Assembly: GCF_003176895.1 (NCBI RefSeq)
Contig: NZ_QGTD01000019.1
Span: 104,762 to 152,299 of the forward strand
Source: Gracilibacillus dipsosauri
GTDB taxonomy: Bacteria > Bacillota > Bacilli > Bacillales > Amphibacillaceae
DNA: 47,538 nucleotides
Reading direction: 5' to 3'
Under the pieces are notes generated by a model. The model had not been told where the DNA came from. It searched no databases and was given only the letters and a program-made list of their open reading frames with translations. Positions 8,301 through 15,629 of the stretch are shown piece after piece. Position 1 is the stretch's first letter; the number at the start of each line of letters is the position of its first letter. A program made the position numbers and the translations under genes.

Positions 8301-9590
8301 TTATCTTTTTAAATCTACTAAATCTGCAACTTTGACTGCTTGCCCTGTTTGTAAGGACTTGTTTCCTGCAATCCCTGTAAGAATCGAAATCGCGCCATCA
8401 ATATGAGAAGCTGCTCGGTTGAATTCGTCTTCTTTTGGCACCCCAAACAAATCATTTAATAATTCTGGGTCACCACCACCATGGCCACCTGCTTTTTCTT
8501 CTACTTCTACAACATATGGTTCACCGAACATTGGGATAACACGTAACACTTTTTCCTTTAGCTTACCTTCATCCCCTTTTTCTCCACCAGAATTAATGTA
8601 AGATTGTTCACGAACCTGCACTTCAATTCGCCCTTTAGAACCATTAAAGGCAATTTGGAATCCTTCCCAAGGCAAGTAAGCATTAAGTGAATAGGTTAAA
8701 ATAGCTTTATTTTTATAGGTTACGACAACCCCAAGTGTATCCTCAATACTTATTCCATCACCAAAAACACTCTGGTCTCTTTGATAGCCGTCTTCTTTTT
8801 CCGCATCTAAATACATCGATTTTAGATGTTCATTAGCTTCTAAATCAATTGCAAATGGGTCATCCTTTGCATTTTCACTACCATGAGCCCTTTGATAAAA
8901 CTTTGTTACTCCTCTGCGTTCGGCATTCTCCTTCCCATAAAAGCGAAGACCACCAGTTGCATAGACCGTTTCCGGTTCTGTGTTCAACCAAAAATTCACT
9001 AGATCAAAATGATGGGTGGATTTATGAACAAGCAATCCTCCACTATTTCGTTTATCTCTATGCCAACGACGGAAATAATCTGCACCATGCTGTGTATTCA
9101 ATGCCCATTCAAAATGCACCGAATTCACTTCTCCAATCACACCGTCACGAATGAGTTCACGAATCTTTGTGTTATGTGGTGCATAGCGATAATTAAAGGT
9201 TACGCGAACTTGTTGACCGGTTCGTTCAATTGTATCAATAATCGCTTGTGTCTTTTCTGCATCAACTGTCATTGGCTTTTCTGTAATAACATCACAGCCA
9301 AGCTCCATTGCGCGGATGATGTAGCGATGATGCGTTCGATCTACAGAAGTAACAATAACAATATCCGGCTTCTCCTTTTCAATCATTTCATCAAATTTAT
9401 CAGACGTATATGTGTTAATCTTCTCCACGCCATACTTATCCTCTAAAAGCTTGTTTGCATAATTAAGACGAATTTGATTGGAATCACAAAAGGCAATTAG
9501 AGAGCTAGTCTCTTGAAAATCTCGTACCAATGCTCCATAGAAGAATTCCGCTCGACCACCAGTTCCAACTAATACATACTTCTTCTTCAT
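8301..9590 (-). CDS. Gfo/Idh/MocA family oxidoreductase
   Basis: NAD(P)-dependent dehydrogenase of the glucose-fructose oxidoreductase/inositol dehydrogenase superfamily, probably acting on a sugar or glycoside. The Rossmann motif VLVGTGGRAE is at the N-terminus and the family EKPMTVD (catalytic Lys) near residue 97. A C-terminal alpha/beta domain follows, with GGHGGGDPELLND. The frame runs 17 codons further upstream, but ATG at 9590 (MKKKYVLVG) follows GGGAG and gives 429 residues; the upstream extension would cross the operator. Length and layout recall YteT-type proteins of pectin-degradation clusters, but substrate is not decidable. It is monocistronic with its own promoter, operator and terminator. 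Confidence 0.88.
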   Translation of the reverse strand: MKKKYVLVGTGGRAEFFYGALVRDFQETSSLIAFCDSNQIRLNYANKLLEDKYGVEKINTYTSDKFDEMIEKEKPDIVIVTSVDRTHHRYIIRAMELGCDVITEKPMTVDAEKTQAIIDTIERTGQQVRVTFNYRYAPHNTKIRELIRDGVIGEVNSVHFEWALNTQHGADYFRRWHRDKRNSGGLLVHKSTHHFDLVNFWLNTEPETVYATGGLRFYGKENAERRGVTKFYQRAHGSENAKDDPFAIDLEANEHLKSMYLDAEKEDGYQRDQSVFGDGISIEDTLGVVVTYKNKAILTYSLNAYLPWEGFQIAFNGSKGRIEVQVREQSYINSGGEKGDEGKLKEKVLRVIPMFGEPYVVEVEEKAGGHGGGDPELLNDLFGVPKEDEFNRAASHIDGAISILTGIAGNKSLQTGQAVKVADLVDLKR

Positions 9591-9635
9591 TAGTAAACAC
9601 TCCCATTTTGTGTAATCGGTTGCAAAAATACTAAA

Positions 9636-9680
9636 TAACAACGTTGTTAAGATTATAATTCATTTATAGAAAAATAGCAA
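9636..9680 (-). promoter_or_regulatory. Promoter with palindromic operator for the oxidoreductase gene
   Basis: TTGCTA (complement 9675-9680), a 17-bp spacer and TATAAT (complement 9652-9657) form a good sigma-A promoter. A perfect 14-bp palindrome TAACAACGTTGTTA (9636-9649) lies just after the -10, over the expected start site. A central CG palindrome of this form is typical of LacI-family operators and suggests repression in the absence of an inducing sugar. No cognate regulator is nearby. Confidence 0.8.
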
Positions 9681-9740
9681 TCCCTAACCTTTGAAATTGT
9701 TTATCTATTTTTGAATATGTTTGTTTTTTAGCATTGATAA

Positions 9741-9773
9741 AAAATAAAAAACCCTCTCATCTACGAGAGGGTT
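9741..9773 (-). terminator. Intrinsic terminator of the LysM-3D gene
   Basis: A perfect 9-bp stem (9765-9773 with 9750-9758, 6-nt loop) is followed on the minus strand by TTTTTATTTT. It lies about 20 bp after the 9794 stop. Confidence 0.9.
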
Positions 9774-9793
9774 GGCATTATCCAGCTTTTTTC

Positions 9794-10591
9794 CTATTCT
9801 AAAATAGTCACATCCACTTGTTTTCTACCCCAATCAAAGGCTTCATCCTTTGTCGGTACATGGACATCAATTCTATTGCCTTTAATCGCTCCACCTGTAT
9901 CTCCAGCAATTGCTTCACCATAGCCTTCCACATGTACTCTTGTACCTAGTGGGATAACATCTGGATCAACCGCAACTACCTTCATATTAGGATTTTCTAG
10001 TAAATTAATACCTGTTGCTGTTGTTCCTGAACAACCATCACATTTTGCTGTATAGGCTGTTGCAGTAACAGTAATTGTTTTACCTTCTTCTTGTTTGTCT
10101 TGTTCAGTTGATAGCTGTTCAACTGGTGCTTGTTTAGATTCCTCTTTGGATGCTTCTTGCTTCTCCTCTGTTTCTACCTTTGGAACTACCGAAGCTTCTG
10201 GGGTGCTTTTTTCTGTTGATTTATTTTCTTTTGAAGTATTTACGTCTTTTAACGTAAGTTCTTCTCCAATTAAGATAAGGTCTGTCTCTAAGTTATTCCA
10301 TTTTTGAATATCATCGACAGTAACTCCATATTCTACTGCGATTTCACTTAAAGAGTCCCCTTTTTTAACGTTATAAGTAATCTCGTTATCTATCTTTATA
10401 ATTTGTTTCGGGATAATAATATCTGATTCTAAGTTATTAATCTCTTTTAATTTTGCAACAGATGTTTCGTTCTCTTTAGCAATTCCCCACAATGTATCTC
10501 CTTGTTGAACTTCATGTGTACTGGCTAATGCTGGATTTACCACTAAGAAACTTGCAGCGACGAACGCTGTGGTAATGAAAAACTTCTTCAT
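9794..10591 (-). CDS. Secreted cell-wall protein: two LysM repeats and a 3D domain (YocH type)
   Basis: Probable peptidoglycan-remodelling enzyme. Domain order: signal peptide (KKFFITTAFVAASFLVVNPALA), LysM 1 (HEVQQGDTLWGIAKENE), LysM 2 (YNVKKGDSLSEIAVEYG), a Glu/Lys/Ser-rich linker of about 55 residues, then the 3D domain (TATAYTAKCDGCSG...VAVDPDVIPLGTRVHVEGYG...AGDTGGAIKGNRIDVHV) with its three conserved aspartates. ATG at 10591 lies 9 bp after AGGAGG; the TTG codon just before it is an alternative start. YocH homologues belong to the WalRK regulon. Two TGTWAH half-sites upstream are spaced 22 bp rather than the usual 11, so WalR control is only a possibility. Confidence 0.9.
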   Translation of the reverse strand: MKKFFITTAFVAASFLVVNPALASTHEVQQGDTLWGIAKENETSVAKLKEINNLESDIIIPKQIIKIDNEITYNVKKGDSLSEIAVEYGVTVDDIQKWNNLETDLILIGEELTLKDVNTSKENKSTEKSTPEASVVPKVETEEKQEASKEESKQAPVEQLSTEQDKQEEGKTITVTATAYTAKCDGCSGTTATGINLLENPNMKVVAVDPDVIPLGTRVHVEGYGEAIAGDTGGAIKGNRIDVHVPTKDEAFDWGRKQVDVTILE

Positions 10592-10854
10592 CAATCGTTG
10601 CCTCCTTTTCTAGTTGACAAGCTACACTATAACATAGAGTTTTATCGCTTGTGGTTACAGCGAAATTAAGAGTCTGTAACAATCATTACGATATTACGTA
10701 AGCTTGTCATATTTGTCATTATGGGGCAACAATCTATTATTTTATACGTGGAAACGTAATATTTTCTCCTACTTTTTTACACAACTAGACTCCAAACCCA
10801 GTATTGATAGAGTTTGTAGAGTATTTGAAAACTCTGGTATATTCTAGAAAACTC
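10592..10854 (-). promoter_or_regulatory. Intergenic region with the LysM-3D gene promoter
   Basis: A -10-like TATAGT (complement 10626-10631) lacks a good -35, consistent with an activated promoter. WalR-like half-sites TGTAAC (complement 10654-10659) and TGTTAC (complement 10676-10681) lie upstream, 22 bp apart. No gene or convincing terminator was found in the rest of the stretch. Confidence 0.35.
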
Positions 10855-12414
10855 TTACTTTTCCACAACTACTGAGAAATTATGATTACACTTCGCCTCT
10901 AGATAGTTTCGGTTTAATAGATCATTCGCAATTAGCTCTGTCATATCGATCGGAATATCTTTCACGATTTCTTTTCCTCGAAACATATCATAATTTCCTC
11001 CACCACTTGCTCGATAGTTATTCATGACCACCGAGTAAAACCGATCCATTTCTAGTGCTTTATTTTGAAAAAGCAATTTAGTTACCCGATTTCCAATTGG
11101 GTTCGCTATATTCAACTCATACTCGATTCCTTCCCACATATCATAATTATAGTGCTCTGGCTTCGGCTCTAAAAATAGTGAATTTACAGCTAACTCACCA
11201 GCTTCATTCAAGGTAAAATAGCTAGCATTCTTTTCTATTGCTTCTTTTATATCCTTTCCTCGCAATTTTAAAACCTTCAATGTATTTGGATATACATAAT
11301 TTGAAACTATGTCTCGCATCGTAACATGCTTGGGAAACCCGGGTGATTGATTGTGAAAAAGGGCCGTGCATGATATGTCAACATCTGCTACTTTCATTTG
11401 CAATGTATTGATATATTCAATAAACGGGTGCTCCTCTATCCTTGCTTGAAACGGGTCTTTTATTTCCATATCACCTTTCACTTCCGTTATTGGCTGATCC
11501 AGCCATTCCTGTACGAGCTTCTCTTCTTCCTCGATTAGCGCAATAGTCGGTTGATTTGATCGAATATCGTCTTTCACATAATGAAGCTTTGGTTTAATAC
11601 TTGTAACCTCTTTTTTATTATTAAAGGCAAGCTCAATTTCTCCTAAAGCTTTCCCATTACTGCCTGTTTGAATGATTGGAACCCCATTAATTGTTGTTGT
11701 TAAAAATCGATGCTGATGGCCGGTTATTAATAAATCGATACCTGTTATTTCTTCACACATTTGATACGCTTGATTTTCACCGGTTAAGGCTTCTGTCGCT
11801 TCCCCTGTTTCCGGGTCTCTTTCTACCCCTCCATGGTAGCTTACAACGAGTAGATCTGGCCTTTCTTCTTCTCTAACCTTTTTCACCCATTTATGCGCAG
11901 CCTCACAAGCATCTTCAAAGACTAAATCGCGAATATGTGTTGGGTCCTCCCAATGTGGTATAAAATGAGTGGTAATGCCTAAGAAGGTTATTTTTATACC
12001 ATTAATTTCTTTTGTTACATATGGGGTACCAAAAAAAGGTTCTCCTGTGTGTTTGTCTAATATATTAGCAGCTAACCATGGGTAATTTGTTTTATTTACT
12101 ACATTTTTGAGATACTCTATCCCGTAATTAAATTCATGATTTCCGAAAATCGCCATGTCATAAAGTAAACTATTTCCTATTTTTATTAAAGGGCTTCTTT
12201 TCGCTTCTTTATATGCTGCAAAATAATAAGTAAATGGGCTCCCTTGAATGAAATCTCCATTATCGACGAGAATTACTTCTTTTTCTGACCTTATTCTATC
12301 GATTAGGGAAGCTATCTTAGCTAGTCCCATATTTTTCTCTACTTCTTCTCGGTAATTGGTAGGATAAATATAACCATGGATATCACTCGTTACACAAATA
12401 GATATGGATGTCAT
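10855..12414 (-). CDS. Cytoplasmic bifunctional metallophosphatase/5'-nucleotidase
   Basis: Calcineurin-like phosphoesterase with a 5'-nucleotidase C-terminal domain, expected to hydrolyse nucleotides or UDP-sugars. Metal-binding motifs in order: SDIHGYIYP (residues about 9-17), DNGDFIQGSP (about 51-60), GNHEFNYG (about 96-103), VVSYHGG and TGHQHR. The C-terminal domain has LKVLKLRGKDIKEAIEKN and NYRASGGGNYDMF. There is no signal peptide, so it is probably intracellular, unlike the anchored relative at 17974-20541. The ATG follows AAGGAGAAAG. A TATAAT (complement 12449-12454) with a poor -35 lies upstream. Its 519 residues fit the YunD/UshA superfamily. The divergent neighbour is a predicted PhoP-driven small RNA. 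Confidence 0.9.
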   Translation of the reverse strand: MTSISICVTSDIHGYIYPTNYREEVEKNMGLAKIASLIDRIRSEKEVILVDNGDFIQGSPFTYYFAAYKEAKRSPLIKIGNSLLYDMAIFGNHEFNYGIEYLKNVVNKTNYPWLAANILDKHTGEPFFGTPYVTKEINGIKITFLGITTHFIPHWEDPTHIRDLVFEDACEAAHKWVKKVREEERPDLLVVSYHGGVERDPETGEATEALTGENQAYQMCEEITGIDLLITGHQHRFLTTTINGVPIIQTGSNGKALGEIELAFNNKKEVTSIKPKLHYVKDDIRSNQPTIALIEEEEKLVQEWLDQPITEVKGDMEIKDPFQARIEEHPFIEYINTLQMKVADVDISCTALFHNQSPGFPKHVTMRDIVSNYVYPNTLKVLKLRGKDIKEAIEKNASYFTLNEAGELAVNSLFLEPKPEHYNYDMWEGIEYELNIANPIGNRVTKLLFQNKALEMDRFYSVVMNNYRASGGGNYDMFRGKEIVKDIPIDMTELIANDLLNRNYLEAKCNHNFSVVVEK

Positions 12415-12482
12415 TTTCTTTCTCCTTCTTCAGCAATTGTTGATCCCTATTATACCGAATAAATTGGGACGAAAGGAAAAAG

Positions 12483-12536
12483 TTTACACTTTCTTAACTT
12501 ACATTTAACACTAGCTTTTCATTCATTTGATATATT
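12483..12536 (+). promoter_or_regulatory. PhoP-type box with extended -10 (predicted small RNA promoter)
   Basis: Four TTHACA-like hexamers have an exact 11-bp period on the plus strand: TTTACA (12483-12488), TTAACT (12494-12499), TTAACA (12505-12510) and TTTTCA (12516-12521). An extended -10, TGATATATT (12528-12536), puts the start near 12543. The box then spans about -60 to -22, the geometry known for PhoP-activated Bacillus promoters. No protein gene follows on this strand before the terminator at 12607. Action on the divergent minus-strand nucleotidase gene is an alternative. Confidence 0.7.
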
Positions 12537-12542
12537 AAAGAT

Positions 12543-12639
12543 GTTCCAAATTGAGCAATGCTGCAAGGATTGCTTTCTCACAAAATGATAGCCCCTTTTT
12601 CTTGGTTGCCGATGATATCGCTTCATCGGCACTTTTTTT
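12543..12639 (+). ncRNA. Predicted Pho-regulated small RNA, about 97 nt
   Basis: The region between the Pho-type promoter and a strong terminator holds no credible frame. A 15-codon frame from ATG 12541 has no ribosome binding site and sits at the predicted start point. Predicted structure: a 5' hairpin (AGCAAT 12554-12559 with ATTGCT 12569-12574), an exposed pyrimidine stretch with AGCCCCTTTTTC at about 12590-12601, then the terminator hairpin. The C/U-rich stretch is complementary to AAAGGGG-type ribosome binding sites, the layout of base-pairing regulators such as FsrA. Expression is inferred, not shown. Confidence 0.5.
12607..12639 (+). terminator. Strong plus-strand intrinsic terminator
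   Basis: TGCCGATGA (12607-12615) pairs perfectly with TCATCGGCA (12623-12631), and the stem is followed by C and seven Ts. No plus-strand protein gene lies upstream, which is the main reason to propose a non-coding transcript here. Confidence 0.9.
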
Positions 12640-12669
12640 GCTTAGAAAGTGATGAATTATAACAGAAAT

Positions 12670-12694
12670 AAAAAAACTTGGCTTTACGCCAAGT
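12670..12694 (-). terminator. Terminator of the nitroreductase gene
   Basis: A 7-bp stem (12688-12694 with 12676-12682, loop 12683-12687) is followed on the minus strand by a run of Ts. It lies about 30 bp after the gene's stop. Confidence 0.85.
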
Positions 12695-12724
12695 CGTTTA
12701 GTTTAGCTTTTTCGTCAAAGATTA

Positions 12725-13297
12725 TTAGTCTAATTCTGTTATTCTATCATTCACATTTATTCTAGGAATAGGGTTAACTTGTTTCGCTGGATAGCCGACT
12801 TGAAGTAAGCCAACTACTCGTTCATCATCCTTCAAGTCGATAAGTGCAGCTGTCTCCTCACAAAACGACAATTTACCAGTTTTCCAAAAAACACTTAATC
12901 CTTCCTCCCAAGCTAACAAACTGAAATTTTGAATAAGACAGCTAGCTGAAGCATAATCTTCTTCTCTCAGTTTTTCTTGAGGATGAAGCGTATTAATAAC
13001 CATAATGATAAATGGAACGTTCATGATCTTTTGGTAGCCATTTTCGCCTATCTGCTCTAGCTCCTCACGAGAGGCATTCTTTGCTTTTTCTTTCGCTACC
13101 TCTCGATTGATTTCTGCTAATTTTTTCTTTGATTCGCCTGTTATAAATACAAAACGCCACGGCTCAGTCATTTTATGATTGGGCACCCAGACAGCTATAC
13201 TTAATAAATCTTTCATTAGTTCCTTAGAAACAGGATTTTCTTTATAGTTTGAAATGGAGCGTCGCTCTTTTATAAGATTTTTTAAACTTGCCATCAT
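12725..13297 (-). CDS. Nitroreductase family protein
   Basis: FMN-dependent NAD(P)H oxidoreductase of the nitroreductase superfamily. The 190-residue protein has the phosphate-contacting N-terminus KERRSISNYKENPV, the flavin-site segment AVWVPNHKMTEPWRFVFI, and the C-terminal GLLQVGYPAKQ. Two ATG codons in tandem follow AAGGAG; the first is used here. It is monocistronic, divergent from the S-box methionine operon, and has a Fur-like box over its start region. Physiological substrate is unknown. Confidence 0.9.
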   Translation of the reverse strand: MMASLKNLIKERRSISNYKENPVSKELMKDLLSIAVWVPNHKMTEPWRFVFITGESKKKLAEINREVAKEKAKNASREELEQIGENGYQKIMNVPFIIMVINTLHPQEKLREEDYASASCLIQNFSLLAWEEGLSVFWKTGKLSFCEETAALIDLKDDERVVGLLQVGYPAKQVNPIPRINVNDRITELD

Positions 13298-13313
13298 CTA
13301 ATCTCCTTTTTAA

Positions 13314-13357
13314 TGAGAATCATTTTCAATTATACCATCATTCTTGTTATCAAACAA
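13314..13357 (-). promoter_or_regulatory. Fur/PerR-type box at the nitroreductase promoter
   Basis: TGAGAATCATTTTCA (13314-13328) matches the 7-1-7 Fur/PerR/Zur-type inverted repeat TGATAAT-N-ATTATCA with one change per arm. It lies directly after TATAAT (complement 13329-13334). The -35 position, 17 bp upstream, is a weak TTGTTT (complement 13352-13357). A metal-sensing repressor bound here would block initiation. Which family member acts cannot be told from the site alone. Confidence 0.6.
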
Positions 13358-13405
13358 GTTGAATAACAATCTAGGAAAAAAATTCAATTTTTTATTAAAA
13401 ATGAC

Positions 13406-13434
13406 TTGAAAGTATTTTACTTATAATGTAATAT
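13406..13434 (+). promoter_or_regulatory. Promoter of the yitJ-metE operon
   Basis: TTGAAA (13406-13411), a 17-bp spacer and TAATAT (13429-13434) lie upstream of the S-box. An overlapping TATAAT at 13432-13437 would need a 20-bp spacer. Confidence 0.6.
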
Positions 13435-13461
13435 AATGACAACAAAACTTCATAAAGCTTT

Positions 13462-13625
13462 ACTCTTATCAAGAGAGGTGGAGGGACTGGCCCTGTGATA
13501 CCTCAGCAACCGTCTTTATTAGACAAGGTGCTAATTCCAGCAAGCGCAACAACGCTTGAAAGATGAGGAACGTGAGATCTATTTATATAGAGTCTTCATC
13601 TTTCAAGGGATGAAGACTTTTTTGT
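13462..13625 (+). promoter_or_regulatory. SAM-I (S-box) riboswitch with terminator
   Basis: The aptamer (about 13462-13568) shows the classic S-box blocks: CTTATCAAGAGAGG, TGGAGGGACTGGCCC, GATACCTCAGCAACC, GGTGCTAATTCC and AGCAAG, closing with GATGAGG. The expression platform is a 10-bp terminator stem (13591-13600 with 13609-13618) plus a T-run. CTTGAAAGATGA (13555-13566) is perfectly complementary to 13596-13607, forming the competing antiterminator. SAM binding should hold the first strand in the aptamer and allow termination. Confidence 0.97.
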
Positions 13626-13714
13626 TTTTCTGGGCCTTTTGTTCAAAAAACAGCAATTATAGTGGAGATTGCTTGTTTTTTATAAATGATTATGAAAAGA
13701 AAAGAGGTGAAAGA

Positions 13715-15568
13715 ATGACATCATCACTCCTACAAGCTCTCAAAGAAAATATCCTCATAGCAGATGGTGCGATAGGTACTTTACTTTACGCACATGGGGT
13801 TGATCAATGCTTTGAAGCATATAATCTATCAAAACCAGAAGAGGTCCTCCAAGTTCATCAATCCTATATTGACGCTGGGGCAGATATCATCCAAACCAAT
13901 ACGTATGGAGCCAATTATATTAAGCTAGCAAGATTTGGCTTGGAGGAGGAAGTACACCAAATAAATACACGTGCTGTCCAATTAGCTAAACAAGCAGCAA
14001 AAAATGAAACATTTGTACTTGGAACGATTGGTGGAATTCGAGGAATTCAAAAGCTAGTCACATCCAAAAAAGACATCATAAGGAGCTTCAAGGAACAATT
14101 ATTTAGCCTTCTATTAGAAGGTGTAGATGGCATCCTATTAGAAACTTATTATGACATCGACGAATTAACCGCTGTTCTAGAAATTGCAAGAAAAGAAACA
14201 GACCTCCCTATTATTACAAATGTATCGATGCATGAGCCTGGTATTTTAGAAAACGGTATGTCCTTAGCTGATGTATTAACACAGCTAGAAGTACTTGGTG
14301 CAGATGTCGTTGGGGTTAATTGTCGTTTAGGTCCACACCATATGATTGAGTCACTAGAAGCCGTACCATTACCTGAGCGAGCACACTTATCAGCATTTCC
14401 AAATGCTAGTCTACCAGCATATGAAAACGGCAAGCTTGTTTACAGCAAGCAAACAGATTATTTCAAACGATGTGCAAAGGAATTCCGAGATCAAGGAGTA
14501 CGTCTTATCGGAGGGTGCTGTGGAACGACCCCAGAGCATATTAGGGCCTTAAAGGATGGTATTGAGGGACTAACACCTATTTTAGACAAAACCGTCCAGG
14601 TGAAAGAAGGACTGATCACACTCCCTTCTTCCCAAACTGTCCAGTCGAATCCGACATTGGTGGATAAAGCTAAGAAACAGCATACCGTTATTGTTGAATT
14701 AGATGCACCAAAGCATCTAGAAATTGATGAGTTTATTAAAGGGGCGAAAGCGCTGGAAGATGCAGGTGTGGATGCGATTACTTTAGCGGATAATTCACTT
14801 GCTACACCGCGAATCAGTAATTTAGCGATGGCTGTCAAAATGAAACAACTCCATCTAAATGTTACACCACTTATCCACCTCACATGTAGAGATCGCAACC
14901 TAATCGGCCTGCAAGCACACCTAATGGGGTTACATACACTGGGCTTCCATGAGATTTTAGCAATAACGGGTGATCCTACAAGAATTGGTGGATTTCCTGG
15001 TGCCTCATCCGTATTTGACGTAACTTCCTTTGAATTAACACGATTAATCAAGCAGTGTAATCAAGGGTTATCCTTCTCTGGTGCTTCCTTAAGAGAGAAT
15101 ACCGCCTTTCAAGTAGCTGCAGCCTTCAATCCAAATGTCGCAAACTTAGAAAAGGCTGTGAAAAGAATGCACAAAAAAATCGAGCACGGTGCAGATTATT
15201 TTTTAACACAACCAATTTTTAGTCACGAAAAAATCATTGCACTTGCTCGGGAAACCAAGCATATAGAAGCACCTATTTTTATCGGAATCATGCCACTCGT
15301 TTCCTATAAAAATGCTGAATTTTTACACCATGAAGTTCCAGGGATGAAGCTGTCTGATGAAGTAAGGGCAAGAATGCAAGCCCGATCTAATCGAGCAGAT
15401 GCGATCCGTGAAGGAATAGAAATCGCGAAGGAATTAATTGATACAGCTATTTCCTATTTCAACGGTATTTATCTCATCACACCTTTTATGAATTACGAAA
15501 TTACCGTTGAATTAACCGATTATGTCCATGAAAAAACAAAAGCAAAATCAACAGCAAAGGTAAGGTAA
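13715..15568 (+). CDS. yitJ: Bifunctional homocysteine S-methyltransferase / methylenetetrahydrofolate reductase
   Basis: Residues about 1-300 form a BHMT-like homocysteine methyltransferase domain, with DGAIGTLLYAHGV at the N-terminus and zinc-binding cysteines in GVNC and GGCCGTTPEH. Residues about 320-610 form an MTHFR domain (VELDAPKH, ITGDPTRIGGFPGA, FLTQPIF). It should make 5-methyl-THF and methionine. The frame runs back into the riboswitch, but ATG at 13715 (MTSSLLQAL) follows AGAGGTGA and gives 617 residues, normal for YitJ. It is co-transcribed with metE. Confidence 0.94.
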   Translation: MTSSLLQALKENILIADGAIGTLLYAHGVDQCFEAYNLSKPEEVLQVHQSYIDAGADIIQTNTYGANYIKLARFGLEEEVHQINTRAVQLAKQAAKNETFVLGTIGGIRGIQKLVTSKKDIIRSFKEQLFSLLLEGVDGILLETYYDIDELTAVLEIARKETDLPIITNVSMHEPGILENGMSLADVLTQLEVLGADVVGVNCRLGPHHMIESLEAVPLPERAHLSAFPNASLPAYENGKLVYSKQTDYFKRCAKEFRDQGVRLIGGCCGTTPEHIRALKDGIEGLTPILDKTVQVKEGLITLPSSQTVQSNPTLVDKAKKQHTVIVELDAPKHLEIDEFIKGAKALEDAGVDAITLADNSLATPRISNLAMAVKMKQLHLNVTPLIHLTCRDRNLIGLQAHLMGLHTLGFHEILAITGDPTRIGGFPGASSVFDVTSFELTRLIKQCNQGLSFSGASLRENTAFQVAAAFNPNVANLEKAVKRMHKKIEHGADYFLTQPIFSHEKIIALARETKHIEAPIFIGIMPLVSYKNAEFLHHEVPGMKLSDEVRARMQARSNRADAIREGIEIAKELIDTAISYFNGIYLITPFMNYEITVELTDYVHEKTKAKSTAKVR

Positions 15569-15629
15569 GACTTCTAAAACGGGGAATTCCTTTAGCTGTA
15601 ATAATATGAAAGAAAAGGGAGAATAAAAT

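Noticed and set aside
10654-10681. WalR box upstream of the LysM-3D gene
   Set aside because: Two TGTWAH half-sites exist, but 22 bp apart instead of 11, with no good half-site between; noted only as a possibility in the intergenic entry.
12541-12588. 15-codon cysteine-rich frame MFQIEQCCKDCFLTK at the start of the predicted small RNA
   Set aside because: The ATG lies at or before the predicted transcription start and lacks a ribosome binding site, so a non-coding transcript is more likely.
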